A stretch of DNA of 56,384 nt from Streptomyces pseudogriseolus (GTDB lineage: Bacteria; Actinomycetota; Actinomycetes; Streptomycetales; Streptomycetaceae), in assembly GCA_002154585.1 (NCBI GenBank), contig MUNG01000077.1, positions 1 through 56,384 on the forward strand, read 5' to 3'. The notes under the pieces are model-generated. The model was not told where the DNA came from and ran no database searches. It worked only from the letters and a program-made list of their open reading frames with translations. Positions 45,062 through 54,919 of the stretch are shown in pieces (position 1 is the first letter of the stretch; every line of letters starts with the position of its first letter). The translations under genes were made by a program, and so were the position numbers.

Positions 45062-48031
45062 TCAGCCGTTCGAGCGGGGGGTCGAGCCGGGGCTGCTGCT
45101 CGGACTCGCGCTCGGGTTGCTCCGGGCGCCGCCGGCCCCGCCGGGCTGCGCCTCCTCGGCCCTGCGCAGCGCGTCCTCGAGGTCCTTCTGCGCCCGGCCG
45201 TAGGCCTCCCAGTCGTTGTTCTTGAGGGCTTCCTGGCCGGCCTCGAAGGCCGCCTGCGCGTCGTTGAGCGCCTCCTGGACCGTCGCCGGCTGCTCCGTGC
45301 TCGGCGGGGGCGTGGTGCCCTCGTCCTCGTCGGTGCCGTCGTCGGCCGGCGGTTCGACCGGGGTGCCCTCGCCGCCGAAGACCTTGTCGAGCGCCTGCTC
45401 CAGCGTGTCCTCGAACGCCGTCTGGCCGCCGTAGGTCACCAGCACCTTGCGCAGCAGCGGGTACTTCAGTCCGCCACCGCGTACGTAGACCGGCTCCACG
45501 TAGAGCAGTCCGCCGTCCAGCGGCACGGTCAGCAGGTTGCCGTACTCGACCTCGGAGTCGCCGCCTCTCAGCAGCCTGATCGTCTCGGCGATGTCCTGCT
45601 GGGAGTTGAACTGGCTCTGCACCTGCTTGGGTCCGGAGACCGTGGTGCTGGTCGGCAGCTTCAGGACTCTGATCTTGCCGTAGTCCTCGGTGCCCGGATC
45701 GGCGTTGACCGCCATGAACGCGCTCAGGTTGTCACGGCCGTTCGGTGTGAACGTCGTGGTGAGCGAGAAGACCTGCTCGTCCTGGTCGGGCATCTTCATG
45801 CTCAGGTAGTACGGCGGAACCGCGTCGCCCGTCTTGTTCGTCGGGTCGTCCGGCACCTGCCAGACCTCGCTGCCGGAGAGGAACGTGTTGGCGTCCTTCA
45901 CGTGGTAGCGGGTGAGCAGCTCGCGCTGGACCTTGAACAGGTCCTGCGGGTACCGCAGATGGGCCATCAGGTCGCCGGAGATCTCGCTCCGCGGCTCCAC
46001 GGTGTCCGGGAACGCCTTCATCCACGTCTTCAGGACGGGGTCCTGGGTGTCCCACTGGTAGAGCTTGACCTCGCCGCTGTACGCGTCGACGGTCGCCTTC
46101 ACCGAGTTGCGGATGTAGTTGACCTGGTTCTGCTGCGCGACCACCGCGCGCTGGTCGTTGGTGGCGGTCAGCGAGTCGGCCGTGGTGTCGCCGAGCGTCG
46201 TACGGGACGCGTACGGGTAGCCGTTGGTGGTCGTGTAGGCGTCGACGATCCACTGGATCCGGCCGTCGATGACCGCCGGGTAGGCGTCGCCGTCGATGGT
46301 CAGCCAGGGCGCGATCGCCTCGACGCGCTCCTTGGGCGTGCGGTTGTACAGGATCCGCGAACCCTCGCCGATGGCGCCGGAGTAGAGGATCTGGGGCTCG
46401 CCGAACGCGACCGCGTAGGCGGCCCGGTTCACCGGGTTCTCGAGGTTGACGCCGCTGTCGCCCTGGTAGCTGTACGTCTTCTCGCCGCTGTCGTCGGAGT
46501 AGTCGATCTCCTTCTGGGGACCGCCGACGATCGAGTACGTGGTCGTGCGCTCGCCGTAGTAGACGCGCTGTTCGTACGAGCCGAGGTCGCCCTTGGAGGG
46601 CAGGTCGGACTCGGTGAACGCCGGGCGTCCGCCGGAGTCGGCACTGGTGCCGTCGGCGGCGACGACGCCGTAGCCGTGGGTGTAGCGGAAGTGGTCGTTG
46701 ATCCAGTTCCGCTTCGGGATGCCCGCGTAGTTCAGCTCGCGCAGGCCGATGACGGTGTCCTGCTCCTTGCCGTCCTTGGCGTACCGGTCGACGTCCAGGT
46801 TGGTCGGGAACGCGTAGTAGTTCCTGATCTGCTGGAGCTGCTGGAACGTCGGCGAGACGATGTTCGGGTCCATGATGCGGATGCTGGCCGCGCCCGCCAC
46901 GTCGTCCCGCAGCTTCGCCTGGTCCTTGGTCTCGGCGACGCCCGGGTACTCGGTGACCTGGGAGTCGTCGATGCCGTAGGCCTCACGCGTGGCCTTGAGG
47001 TTCTTCTCGACGTACGGCGCTTCCTTGGCCTGCTCGTTCGGCTGGACCTGGAACTTCTGCACGATCGCCGGGTACAGGCCGCCGATGAGGATCGCCGACA
47101 GCACCATCAGGCCGAAGCCGATGACCGGCAGCTGCCACGTGCGCCGCCACAGGGTGGCGAAGAACAGCAGCGCGCAGATCACGGCGATGCAGAACAGGAT
47201 CGTCTTGGCGGGCAGGTAGGCGTTCGCGTCGACGTAGCGCAGACCGGTCCAGCTGTCGGTGGCCTTGAAGTCGCTGGACTTCACGGCCAGTCCGTACCGG
47301 TCGAGCCAGTACGCGACCGCCTTCAGCGCGACGAAGATGCCGAGCAGCACCGACAGGTGTCCGGTGGCGGCGGCCGTGGCGCGCGCGCCCGGGCTGGTGA
47401 CGCGCAGCCCGCCGTACAGGTAGTGCGTGAGCGCGGCGGCGATCAGCCCCAGGATGGCGGCGGCGAAGCCGAAGCCCAGCAGGAACCGGTACCAGGGCAG
47501 GTCGAAGGCGTAGAAGGAGACGTCCAGGTGGAACTGCGGGTCCTTCTGGCCGAAGGACACGCCGTTGACCCACATCAGCCACGTACGCCACTGGCTGGAG
47601 GCCGAGGCGCCCGCGATCAGGCCCACCAGCGCGGTGATGCCGAGCAGCAGCCACTTCTTGTACGGCGCGATCCCCATCCGGTACCGGTCGAGGTTCTGCT
47701 GCTCCATCGACATGGCGCTCAGCGGCGGCCGCAGGCGGTGCGCCAGCCAGATGTTGAAGCCGACCGAGACGGCCATGAGCAGGCCGAAGACGAGGAACAG
47801 TCCGATCTTGGTCGACAGCGTCGTCGTGAACACGGACGAGTAGTTGACCGACCGGTACCAGAGCCATTCGGTCCAGAAGCCCGCGAACATGGTGAACACC
47901 ATGCCGAGGACGGCAAGGACGCCCAGTGTCATGAGCAGGGTCCGGACCCGCCGCGACGGCCGGCCGACTCTGATCCGTGGCCCCGTCGGGCCTCCGCCGC
48001 GGTCCGGCATCTGGAAAGCCAAGGTAGGCAC
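45062..48031 (-). CDS. UPF0182 family large membrane protein
   Basis: 989 residues (GTG 48031; ATG 48010 is an alternative, and neither has a good ribosome site). Residues 20-340 contain seven hydrophobic helices ([23 protein letters not shown] and onward). About 340-900 is a conserved extracytoplasmic domain (for example [35 protein letters not shown]). The last 90 residues are Pro/Thr/Asp-rich plus a helical segment. The family is universal in actinobacteria; its function is not established. The adjacent divergent gene belongs to a family (PPA1350) often next to it. Confidence 0.93.
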   Translation of the reverse strand: MPTLAFQMPDRGGGPTGPRIRVGRPSRRVRTLLMTLGVLAVLGMVFTMFAGFWTEWLWYRSVNYSSVFTTTLSTKIGLFLVFGLLMAVSVGFNIWLAHRLRPPLSAMSMEQQNLDRYRMGIAPYKKWLLLGITALVGLIAGASASSQWRTWLMWVNGVSFGQKDPQFHLDVSFYAFDLPWYRFLLGFGFAAAILGLIAAALTHYLYGGLRVTSPGARATAAATGHLSVLLGIFVALKAVAYWLDRYGLAVKSSDFKATDSWTGLRYVDANAYLPAKTILFCIAVICALLFFATLWRRTWQLPVIGFGLMVLSAILIGGLYPAIVQKFQVQPNEQAKEAPYVEKNLKATREAYGIDDSQVTEYPGVAETKDQAKLRDDVAGAASIRIMDPNIVSPTFQQLQQIRNYYAFPTNLDVDRYAKDGKEQDTVIGLRELNYAGIPKRNWINDHFRYTHGYGVVAADGTSADSGGRPAFTESDLPSKGDLGSYEQRVYYGERTTTYSIVGGPQKEIDYSDDSGEKTYSYQGDSGVNLENPVNRAAYAVAFGEPQILYSGAIGEGSRILYNRTPKERVEAIAPWLTIDGDAYPAVIDGRIQWIVDAYTTTNGYPYASRTTLGDTTADSLTATNDQRAVVAQQNQVNYIRNSVKATVDAYSGEVKLYQWDTQDPVLKTWMKAFPDTVEPRSEISGDLMAHLRYPQDLFKVQRELLTRYHVKDANTFLSGSEVWQVPDDPTNKTGDAVPPYYLSMKMPDQDEQVFSLTTTFTPNGRDNLSAFMAVNADPGTEDYGKIRVLKLPTSTTVSGPKQVQSQFNSQQDIAETIRLLRGGDSEVEYGNLLTVPLDGGLLYVEPVYVRGGGLKYPLLRKVLVTYGGQTAFEDTLEQALDKVFGGEGTPVEPPADDGTDEDEGTTPPPSTEQPATVQEALNDAQAAFEAGQEALKNNDWEAYGRAQKDLEDALRRAEEAQPGGAGGARSNPSASPSSSPGSTPRSNG

Positions 48032-48174
48032 CTCGAAGTTCGCTGTCGATTCGTCGAGCCCGCGTCTTCACGGACCGTCGTGGTCCCCCGTGATCGCGGG
48101 CCCACACCCTATGCAACTTACTCACGCTTTACTCGGTTCCCGTTTCCGGCCAGGAACGAGAGAGGATTGTGACC

Positions 48175-48717
48175 ATGTCCAACACACCCATGGCCGCGAA
48201 CCCCCTCACCCGGGCCGTGCTCGAGATCGACGAGTACGTGTCCGGACTGGGCTGGGACCAGCCCGCCCGCCTGTTCGCCCTCGTAGACACCGCCCGGCTC
48301 CGGGCGGAACAGCCCTCCCTCGCGGACCGCCTCGGCCTGGACGGCGGGGAGGAGTCCGCCGCCCTCACCCCGATCGAGCAGGAGGAGATTCCCGCCGGCA
48401 AGCCGCTCGACGAGTTCCTCGGCACCATCGCCTGGCCCGACGCGGTCACCGGCTGCGCGCTCACCGTGGAGCGGCTGATGCTGCCGCCGTCCGCGGAGGC
48501 GCAGGTCCCGAAGGACCTGGACGAGGCCGCGCTCACCCGGTGGGTGGCCGGGCACCCGGAGCGTCAGGAGGTCCGGATGACGGTCGCGGTGCTGCGCGAC
48601 GGCTCCCGCGACTCGGCGCTGCGCCTGCGGGAGAAGGACTCCCCGACCGAGGTGCTCACCGGCTCGGATCTGGTGCCGGGTCTGGCGCAGGCGCTGACGG
48701 CAACGTTCGAGGAGTAG
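48175..48717 (+). CDS. PPA1350-family cytosolic protein, function unknown
   Basis: 180 residues from ATG 48175 (AGAGGA 8 bases upstream); a GTG two codons earlier is less well spaced. The conserved body runs AVLEIDEYVSGLGWDQPARLFALVDTA, then FLGTIAWPDAVTGCALTVERLMLP and the end GSDLVPGLAQALTATF. No signal peptide, membrane helix or catalytic motif is seen. It is divergent from the UPF0182 gene and convergent with the PDZ protease gene (9-base gap). The name is from recalled family naming only. Confidence 0.8.
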   Translation: MSNTPMAANPLTRAVLEIDEYVSGLGWDQPARLFALVDTARLRAEQPSLADRLGLDGGEESAALTPIEQEEIPAGKPLDEFLGTIAWPDAVTGCALTVERLMLPPSAEAQVPKDLDEAALTRWVAGHPERQEVRMTVAVLRDGSRDSALRLREKDSPTEVLTGSDLVPGLAQALTATFEE

Positions 48718-48726
48718 CCGGCCCGG

Positions 48727-49821
48727 TCAGGACGTGGTGCACGCCGGCAGGTCGGCGGTGTCGCCCGCGCGGATGTCCTTCAGGGCGTCCAGGGCGTCGT
48801 CGATCGTGCCGACCTTCACCAGGGTGAGGCCGTCGGGGGTGTCCTTGGCGGCGGCGGCGCAGTTCTCGGCGGGCGTGAGGAAGTACTCGGCGCCCTTGTC
48901 GCGCGCGCCGACCGTCTTCATCTCGATGCCGCCGATCGGCCCGACCTTGCCGTCGTCGTCGATGGTGCCGGTGCCCGCGACGAACTCGCCGCCCGTGAGG
49001 CTGCCCGGGGTGAGCTTGTCGTAGATGCCGAGCGCGAACATCAGTCCGGCGCTGGGGCCGCCCACGTCGGCGAGCTTGATGTCGACGTCGAACGGGAAGG
49101 TGTGGTCGGTCCCGGCCGAGATGCCGACGACGGCGCGCTTCTCGCCGGCGTCGTCGGAGGTCCGGGTGGTGATGGTGACCTTCTCGGTCTTCGTCGCCGT
49201 CCGCTTCTGCTTCTCGGCGGCGGCCTGCTCCTTGGCGGGCACGATGGTGAAGACGACGTCCTCGCCCGGCTTGTGCTCGGTCACCAGGTCGGCGACGTCG
49301 GAGGGCTCCTTCACCGGCTTGCCGTCGACGGCCTTGATCACGTCGCCGGCGTGCAGCTTGCCCTCGGCGGGCGCGTCCTTGACGACCGTGGAGACGATCA
49401 CCCAGGACTTCACCGGGATGTCCAGCTCCTTCAGGGCCGCCACCTTGGCGCTCTCCTGGGACTGGCTGAACTCCTCGGCGTTTTCCTGGGTCGACTCCTC
49501 CTCCGTCTTGCCGTCCGGGTAGAGGGTGTCGTGCGGGACGACCTTGGTGTCGTGCGCGAGCCAGCCGTACACGGCCTCGACGAGGTTCATCCGGTAGTCG
49601 GCGCTGGTGACCCGCACGGTGGTCATGTTGAGGTGACCGTCCGTCGGGTACGTCTTGTGCCCGGAGATCTGGAGCACCGGCTCGCCGCCGTGCTCGCCCA
49701 GTGTGTTCACCGTCGGCCCCGGCGACATCTCCGCGTAGGGCACGGGGATGAAGACTCCCGCGCACAGGAGCGCGATCAGCATCAGGGTGGAGGCGAGCAT
49801 CGTCGCCGTACGGCGTGGCAT
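48727..49821 (-). CDS. Membrane-anchored PDZ/Lon-like serine protease (YlbL family)
   Basis: 364 residues. One N-terminal membrane helix (about 8-29) anchors it outside. A PDZ domain (about 125-200) contains the peptide-binding loop SWVIVSTVVKDAPAEGKLHAGDVI. The C-terminal domain is the S16 Lon-type protease with GGPSAGLMFAL (catalytic Ser) and KTVGARDKGAEYFL (catalytic Lys). The family (YlbL, mycobacterial homologues) is thought to act in surface protein quality control. A Lys/Thr/Glu-rich insert separates PDZ and protease parts. The ATG at 49821 is used. Confidence 0.9.
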   Translation of the reverse strand: MPRRTATMLASTLMLIALLCAGVFIPVPYAEMSPGPTVNTLGEHGGEPVLQISGHKTYPTDGHLNMTTVRVTSADYRMNLVEAVYGWLAHDTKVVPHDTLYPDGKTEEESTQENAEEFSQSQESAKVAALKELDIPVKSWVIVSTVVKDAPAEGKLHAGDVIKAVDGKPVKEPSDVADLVTEHKPGEDVVFTIVPAKEQAAAEKQKRTATKTEKVTITTRTSDDAGEKRAVVGISAGTDHTFPFDVDIKLADVGGPSAGLMFALGIYDKLTPGSLTGGEFVAGTGTIDDDGKVGPIGGIEMKTVGARDKGAEYFLTPAENCAAAAKDTPDGLTLVKVGTIDDALDALKDIRAGDTADLPACTTS

Positions 49822-49919
49822 GCCTCGACAGTACGGGACGGACCTGTCAGCGCACCGTCAGGGCCGCCCGGTCGAGCGGCCCTGCCCCCGTCGCAGGCCC
49901 TGGCCTGCGGTTTCCCGGC

Positions 49920-50084
49920 TCAGCTGCCCGCGCGCTCCCGCTCCATCGCCTCGCGGAAACGGGCGTACCCGATGAGTTCGGGACCGTCGCCGCGCACCTT
50001 GCGGGTCCGGTTGGCCCAACTGCCCCACAGTCCCGCTCCGATCGCGGCCACCAGCGGAATCAGCAACCAGGCAAGCGCCGCCAT
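49920..50084 (-). CDS. Small conserved membrane protein (54 residues)
   Basis: ATG 50084 has GGGAGG five bases upstream and is preferred to the longer open frame (to 50153). One hydrophobic helix (residues 2-22: AALAWLLIPLVAAIGAGLW) is followed by a basic, soluble tail ending FREAMERERAGS. Function unknown. It lies between the PDZ protease gene and moaE, all on the minus strand. Confidence 0.72.
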   Translation of the reverse strand: MAALAWLLIPLVAAIGAGLWGSWANRTRKVRGDGPELIGYARFREAMERERAGS

Positions 50085-50199
50085 GCCGACCTCCCAACCC
50101 CATGAGCGTCCGCAACACTGACTGATCAGCAGATTAACCATCCGCAGTGACAACGCTCACCTCAGGGGTGCGGTTACGCAACCGCACGGAACGGGTGTG

Positions 50200-50667
50200 C
50201 TAGACGCCCACCCACTCCTCGGTGCCGTCGGAGAAGCGCTGGTGCTTCCAGATAGGAACCTCGTGCTTGATGTCGTCGATCAGCTTGCGGCAGGCCTCGA
50301 ACGCCTCGCCCCGGTGCGCGCACGACACGCCGACGACCACGGCGAGGTCCCCGACCCTCAGGTCCCCCACCCGGTGGGCCGCGGCCAGCGCCCGCACGGG
50401 AAAGTCCGCGACGACCTTCTCCGCGATCCGCCGCATCTCGTCCTCGGCGCTCGGATGGCAGGAGTAGCCCAGCTCGTTCACGTCGGCGCCGCCGTCGTGG
50501 TTGCGTACGGTCCCCACGAAGAGCGCCGTCCCGCCGGCCGCGTCGTCGCCCACCGCGCGCAGGATCTCGTCCACCGACAGCGGGGTGTCGCGGATCGCGA
50601 TCAGCTTGACCGGGTCCTGGGCGGGCTGCTCACCGGGGTGGTCCGTCATGGGTGCCATGCACCCCAT
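50200..50667 (-). CDS. moaE: Molybdopterin synthase catalytic subunit MoaE
   Basis: 155 residues from ATG 50667 (GAGGTGGGG upstream; ATG 50658 and 50649 are alternatives). GTALFVGTVRNHDGG, ELGYSCHPSAEDEM, AAHRVGDLRVGDLAVVVGVSCAHRGEAFEACR and IKHEVPIWKHQ, which holds the active-site lysines, are all present. With MoaD it inserts two sulfurs into cyclic pyranopterin to make molybdopterin. moaD is not next to it. It stands alone in this window as a molybdenum-cofactor gene. Confidence 0.94.
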   Translation of the reverse strand: MGCMAPMTDHPGEQPAQDPVKLIAIRDTPLSVDEILRAVGDDAAGGTALFVGTVRNHDGGADVNELGYSCHPSAEDEMRRIAEKVVADFPVRALAAAHRVGDLRVGDLAVVVGVSCAHRGEAFEACRKLIDDIKHEVPIWKHQRFSDGTEEWVGV

Positions 50668-50760
50668 CGTGCCCCACCTCGCCGACGGCGCGGAACAGCG
50701 GTGTCGCTCACAACCCGCGCGTGGGGCTTCGGAGACTCCTCCAAGGGGGGCCGGCCGGCG

Positions 50761-51873
50761 TCAGATGCGGCGGCGCGCCTTCCGCGCCCGGCGCACCACC
50801 GCCGCCGCGCCGAGCAGCGCGACCGTCGCGCCCGCCGCGCCCGCGGCCGTCGCGTCCTTGCGGCCGAGCCGGCGGCCCGCGACCGTGTGCCGGCCCGACA
50901 CCTCCTCGAGCAGCTGCGCGAGCACCTCCTCGTTGGTGTACGAGGGACGCCACCCGGCGTCGTGCAGCCTGCTGCCGCTGACCACCCAGGGGTACATCGT
51001 GTACGCCAGGTCCCCGGCCGGGGACGGGGTGAGCCCGATACGGTGCAGCCGGGCCGCCGCGCCGAGCGCCACCGCCGACGGCAGCTCCATCCGCCGGATG
51101 CCGCTGAGCTCCTCCACCTCCTCCTGCTCCAGCCAGCCGTCGCAGCCCACGGCCAGCTCACCGTCGACCTTCTCCAGCACGGCGTACTCCAGGGCGCTGC
51201 ACAGGTCCTCGACGTGGCAGAACTGCCAGGCGGGCCGGGAACCGGCCACCACCAGCAGCCGGGGCGACTCGAAGTACCTGGTCAGCGCGGTGTCGGTGCC
51301 GCCGACCAGCACGGCGGGGCGCACCACGGTGACGTTGAGCCCGGGGTGCGCGCGGGGCGCCCGACGGGCCAGTCGCTCGATCTCCAGGAGGTCGCCGACA
51401 CCGGTCGCCTCGGCGGTGGCGCGCAGCTCCGCGTCCTCGGACAGCGGCAGCTCGTTGTCGGGCAGCGCCCCGTAGACCATGGTCGAGGTGCACAGCACCA
51501 CCCGGTGCACGCCGGCGGCCGCGGCCGCGGTCAGCACGGTCTGCGTGCCGCGGACGTTGTAGGCCGTCCGGGCGGCCGCGTCGGTCTCCAGATCCAGGTC
51601 GAGGGCCAGGTGGACGACCACGTCGGCGCCGCGCAGCCGGTCCGCGATCGCGGGGTCGCGGACGTCCAGGATGTGCCACTCGGCCTCGGCGCACTCGCCG
51701 CGCCGCTCGTCGACGGCGACGACCTGCTTGACCTCCTCCGACGCGGCGAGCCGTGCGGTGAGCAGGGCCCCGACGCCGGAGGCGGCACCGGTGACCGCCA
51801 CGACGGGCCCGCGGGGCGGAGGACTGGTTGACTTGTTTCGCGCTGCGCGAACCTGCGGATCTGGGGAACTCAC
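50761..51873 (-). CDS. NAD-dependent epimerase/dehydratase (extended SDR)
   Basis: 370 residues from GTG 51873, chosen because GGAGA lies seven bases upstream and the frame before it is unconserved-looking. VVAVTGAASGVGALLTARL is the Rossmann glycine motif, STMVYGALP has the SDR Ser/Tyr region, and VVRPAVLVGG follows. The active-site Tyr-x-x-x-Lys is altered (VYGALPDN), so catalysis is uncertain. The C-terminal 25 residues form a hydrophobic helix followed by RRARKARRRI, suggesting membrane attachment. The substrate is probably a nucleotide sugar or lipid, unproven. Confidence 0.82.
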   Translation of the reverse strand: MSSPDPQVRAARNKSTSPPPRGPVVAVTGAASGVGALLTARLAASEEVKQVVAVDERRGECAEAEWHILDVRDPAIADRLRGADVVVHLALDLDLETDAAARTAYNVRGTQTVLTAAAAAGVHRVVLCTSTMVYGALPDNELPLSEDAELRATAEATGVGDLLEIERLARRAPRAHPGLNVTVVRPAVLVGGTDTALTRYFESPRLLVVAGSRPAWQFCHVEDLCSALEYAVLEKVDGELAVGCDGWLEQEEVEELSGIRRMELPSAVALGAAARLHRIGLTPSPAGDLAYTMYPWVVSGSRLHDAGWRPSYTNEEVLAQLLEEVSGRHTVAGRRLGRKDATAAGAAGATVALLGAAAVVRRARKARRRI

Positions 51874-52065
51874 CGGGCGTCTCCAGCGGTTGTCTTCAGT
51901 ACGGGCGCGAGCGACGCGTACGTACCAGGTGGCATCCATCCTGCCGCAGGCCTCCTGTCGGCGAAGCACCGAGGCCCGAACCGTCTCAGGTGTCTACGCT
52001 GGGTGGTGTTGTCGGGCAGCCGTGCCGCCGGAAAGAACCGGTGGCCCTACAAGCCGAGGAAACCC

Positions 52066-53550
52066 GTGAGTGACACCCCATTCGGATTCGGCCTTCCGCC
52101 GGAGGAGCCGGACGACGGCGACGAAGGCAAGAAGAAGGACCCGCAGGGCGGCGGTGGTCAGGGCCCGGCCAACCCGTTCGGCTTCGGCACGCCCGGGGCG
52201 GGCGGCTTTGGCGGCTCCGGCGCGGACAATCCGTTCGCCGCGATGTTCGGGTCGATGAACCCGGGCGATCTGGGCGCCGCGTTCCAGCAGCTCGGCCAGA
52301 TGCTCTCCTACGAGGGCGGGCCGGTGAACTGGGACATGGCCAAGCAGATCGCCCGCCAGACGGTCGCCCAGGGAACCGCGCAGGGCTCCAAGGACGCCAG
52401 TGTCGGCCCCGCCGAGCGCCGGGCCGTGGAGGACGCCGTCCGGCTGGCGGACCTGTGGCTGGACGACGCCACCTCCCTGCCGTCCGGTGCGAACTCGGCG
52501 CTGGCCTGGAGCCGCGCGGAGTGGGTCGAGGCGACCCTGCCCGCGTGGCGCGAGCTGGTCGACCCGGTGGCGGAGCGCGTCGGGAACGCGATGGGCGACG
52601 TCCTGCCGGAGGAGATGCAGGCCATGGCCGGCCCGCTGATCGGCATGATGCGCTCCATGGGCGGCGCCATGTTCGGCACGCAGATCGGACAGGCCGTCGG
52701 CGTGCTCGCCGGCGAGGTCGTCGGCTCGTCCGACATCGGCCTGCCGCTGGGCCCGGCCGGCAAGGCCGCGCTGCTTCCGCTGAACGTCGAGAACTTCGGC
52801 AGGGACCTGGGCGTCCCGCAGGAGGAGGTGCGGCTGTACCTCGCCCTGCGCGAGGCCGCCCACCAGCGGCTCTTCGCGCACGTCCCGTGGCTGCGGTCGC
52901 ATCTGTTCGGCGCGGTCGACGGCTACGCCCGCGGCATCAAGGTCGACACCGGCAAGCTGGAGGACGTGGTCGGCCAGTTCGACCCGCAGAACCCGGAGCA
53001 GCTTCAGGAGGCGCTCCAGCAGGGCATGTTCCAGCCGGAGGACACGCCCGAGCAGAAGGCGGCCCTGGCCCGGCTGGAGACGGCGCTCGCGCTGGTCGAG
53101 GGCTGGGTGGACGCGGTCGTGCACGCGGCGGCCAAGCCGCGGCTGTCGTCGGCCGACGCGCTGCGGGAGACGCTGCGCCGCCGCCGCGCCTCGGGCGGTC
53201 CGGCCGAGCAGACGTTCGCCACGCTGATCGGCCTGGAGCTGCGTCCGCGCCGGCTGCGCGACGCCTCGCGCCTGTGGGCCTCGCTCACCGACGCGCGCGG
53301 GGTGGACGGCCGGGACGCCCTGTGGGCGCACCCGGACATGCTGCCGACGGCCACCGACCTGGACGACCCGGACGGCTTCGTGCACCGGGAGCAGATCGAC
53401 TTCTCCGAGCTGGACAAGATGCTCGGCGAGGCCGCCGACAAGCCCGACCTGCGCAAGAAGGACGCCGGGGACGCCGACGCGGCGGACAAGGGCGACCAGG
53501 ACGGCAAGGGCGGCAAGGGCGACGAGAGCAAGGGCGACGGCGCCGAGTGA
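52066..53550 (+). CDS. DUF2342 zinc-dependent metalloprotease-like protein
   Basis: 494 residues from GTG 52066 (CCGAGGA upstream). The first ~70 residues are a Gly/Phe/Pro-rich disordered region (NPFGFGTPGAGGFGG). The conserved core (about 90-450) has AGPLIGMMRSMGGAMFGTQIG and LALREAAHQRLFAHVPWL, whose E-x-x-H helix is read as the zinc site of this zincin-like family, and SALAWSRAEW. The tail is a repetitive Lys/Asp/Gly stretch. Proteolytic activity has, as far as I know, not been shown. The stop overlaps the NUDIX gene start (GTGA). Confidence 0.85.
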   Translation: MSDTPFGFGLPPEEPDDGDEGKKKDPQGGGGQGPANPFGFGTPGAGGFGGSGADNPFAAMFGSMNPGDLGAAFQQLGQMLSYEGGPVNWDMAKQIARQTVAQGTAQGSKDASVGPAERRAVEDAVRLADLWLDDATSLPSGANSALAWSRAEWVEATLPAWRELVDPVAERVGNAMGDVLPEEMQAMAGPLIGMMRSMGGAMFGTQIGQAVGVLAGEVVGSSDIGLPLGPAGKAALLPLNVENFGRDLGVPQEEVRLYLALREAAHQRLFAHVPWLRSHLFGAVDGYARGIKVDTGKLEDVVGQFDPQNPEQLQEALQQGMFQPEDTPEQKAALARLETALALVEGWVDAVVHAAAKPRLSSADALRETLRRRRASGGPAEQTFATLIGLELRPRRLRDASRLWASLTDARGVDGRDALWAHPDMLPTATDLDDPDGFVHREQIDFSELDKMLGEAADKPDLRKKDAGDADAADKGDQDGKGGKGDESKGDGAE

Positions 53551-54074
53551 GCCTGCACGACGACGCGGTGCTGGTCCTCAAGACGTACGAGGACCAGCCC
53601 GAGCTGAGGGACGCGTACCTGGAGCATCTGGCCGCGCATCCGGACGGCCTGTGGAAGGCGTGCGGGGCCGGCCATCTCACGGCGAGCGCGCTGGTGGTCG
53701 ACCCCGAGCGCGGCCGGGTGCTGCTGACCCTGCACCGGAAGCTGCGGATGTGGCTCCAGATGGGCGGCCACTGCGAGCCGGGCGACGCCTCGCTGGCCGC
53801 GGCGGCGCTGCGCGAGGCGACCGAGGAGTCCGGCGTCGCGGGTCTGACGCTGGTGCCGGGCGGCCCCGTCCGGCTGGACCGGCACCCCATCCCGCCGCCC
53901 TGCCACTGCCACTTCGACGTGCAGTATGCGGCCGTGGCCGCCCCGGACGCCGTGCACACGGTCAGCGACGAGTCCCTGGATGTGCGCTGGTTCCCGTACG
54001 CCGAGGTGCCGGACGTGGCGGACGTCTCCGTCGTACGGCTGCTCGACGCCACGCGCGCGAGGCTCGGAGCCTGA
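53547..54074 (+). CDS. NUDIX hydrolase
   Basis: 175 residues from GTG 53547, overlapping the metalloprotease stop by four bases, so both are co-translated. The NUDIX box G-x5-E-x7-REATEESG lies at about 74-96. The N-terminal helical cap (DAVLVLKTYEDQPELRDAYLEHLAAHPDGLWK) precedes TASALVVDPERGRVLLTLHRKL. The pyrophosphate substrate is unknown. A strong terminator follows at 54093-54130. Confidence 0.9.
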   Translation: MSLHDDAVLVLKTYEDQPELRDAYLEHLAAHPDGLWKACGAGHLTASALVVDPERGRVLLTLHRKLRMWLQMGGHCEPGDASLAAAALREATEESGVAGLTLVPGGPVRLDRHPIPPPCHCHFDVQYAAVAAPDAVHTVSDESLDVRWFPYAEVPDVADVSVVRLLDATRARLGA

Positions 54075-54092
54075 GCGCACCCGAGACGTACG

Positions 54093-54130
54093 AAAGGGGC
54101 CGCGCCTTCCGGGAAGGCGCGGCCCCTTTT
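54093..54130. terminator. Bidirectional terminator between NUDIX and AIM24 genes
   Basis: AAAGGGGCCGCGCCTTCC and GGAAGGCGCGGCCCCTTTT pair almost perfectly (about 17 bp) with an A-run on one side and a T-run on the other. It lies between convergent genes and can serve both. Confidence 0.9.
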
Positions 54131-54146
54131 CGCGGTCCGGGGGTGG

Positions 54147-54902
54147 TCAGCTCCAGACGTTGCCCTGGTTCTGGCCGCGGGCGCCCTGCTGGCCCATGCC
54201 GTACTGCGCGGCGAGGCCGGAGCCGATCTGGGCGTTCTGCGGGGGCAGCAGTTCACTCGGCTGGACCAATGCGAAGCCGCTGCCCATGAAGCTCAGCTCC
54301 CAGCCCTCGCCGGTGTTGCCGCGGCGCCGCCACACCCCGGAGGAGTGCGTCTGGGCCTGCATCTGCACCCGCAGCGAGGTGGACCAGGCGACGATCGCGT
54401 CGGCGTCGCAGTTGACGTACTTGTCCGGCGTCACCTGGAGCAGCAGCGGCATGCCCGAGGTCATCAGCGCGACCTTGCCCCGGCCGGTGATGTTGAGCTG
54501 GTACTTCCCCGAGCCGGAGATGCCGTAGAGGCTGTCGACGGCGATGACCTCGTGGTGCAGCGAGGAGTCCATGGCGAGGACGTAAGCGCTGTCGACCGTC
54601 AGGCCGTCCTGCTCCACGTTCATGATGTGGATGCGTTGGGCGAGGTTGGCGAAGTAGACGGTGCCCTGCCCGTGGCAGCGCATCAGGTCGAGGCCCTCGC
54701 CGGTGTGCACCCGCGCGCGTGCCGCGCTGTTGCCCTGGTACTCGGCGTCGAACTCGACGAGCCCCTGGTAGGCGACCATGGAGCCCTTGCGGGCGAGGAT
54801 GTCGTCGTGGCCCTCGAGGGCGACCCGGAGCATCTGCGGGTTCTGCAGACCCCAGCGTTCCTGGGTCTGCTGCTCGTTGTGCGCGAAAAGCGGACTCTGC
54901 AT
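54147..54902 (-). CDS. AIM24-family protein 1
   Basis: 251 residues from ATG 54902. The family core is clear: ILARKGSMVAYQGLVEFDAEY, GEGLDLMRCHGQGTVYFAN, LTVDSAYVLAMDSSL, GSGKYQLNITGRGKVALMTSG and CDADAIVAWS. Together these form the double beta-barrel-like AIM24/TIGR00266 fold. The C-terminus ends in a Gln/Gly/Asn-rich tail. There is no signal peptide or membrane helix. The mitochondrial homologue helps keep inner-membrane architecture; the bacterial role is unknown. It is the last of three tandem paralogues with 11-17 base gaps. Confidence 0.85.
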   Translation of the reverse strand: MQSPLFAHNEQQTQERWGLQNPQMLRVALEGHDDILARKGSMVAYQGLVEFDAEYQGNSAARARVHTGEGLDLMRCHGQGTVYFANLAQRIHIMNVEQDGLTVDSAYVLAMDSSLHHEVIAVDSLYGISGSGKYQLNITGRGKVALMTSGMPLLLQVTPDKYVNCDADAIVAWSTSLRVQMQAQTHSSGVWRRRGNTGEGWELSFMGSGFALVQPSELLPPQNAQIGSGLAAQYGMGQQGARGQNQGNVWS

Positions 54903-54919
54903 GGTGTGCTCGCTCCCCC

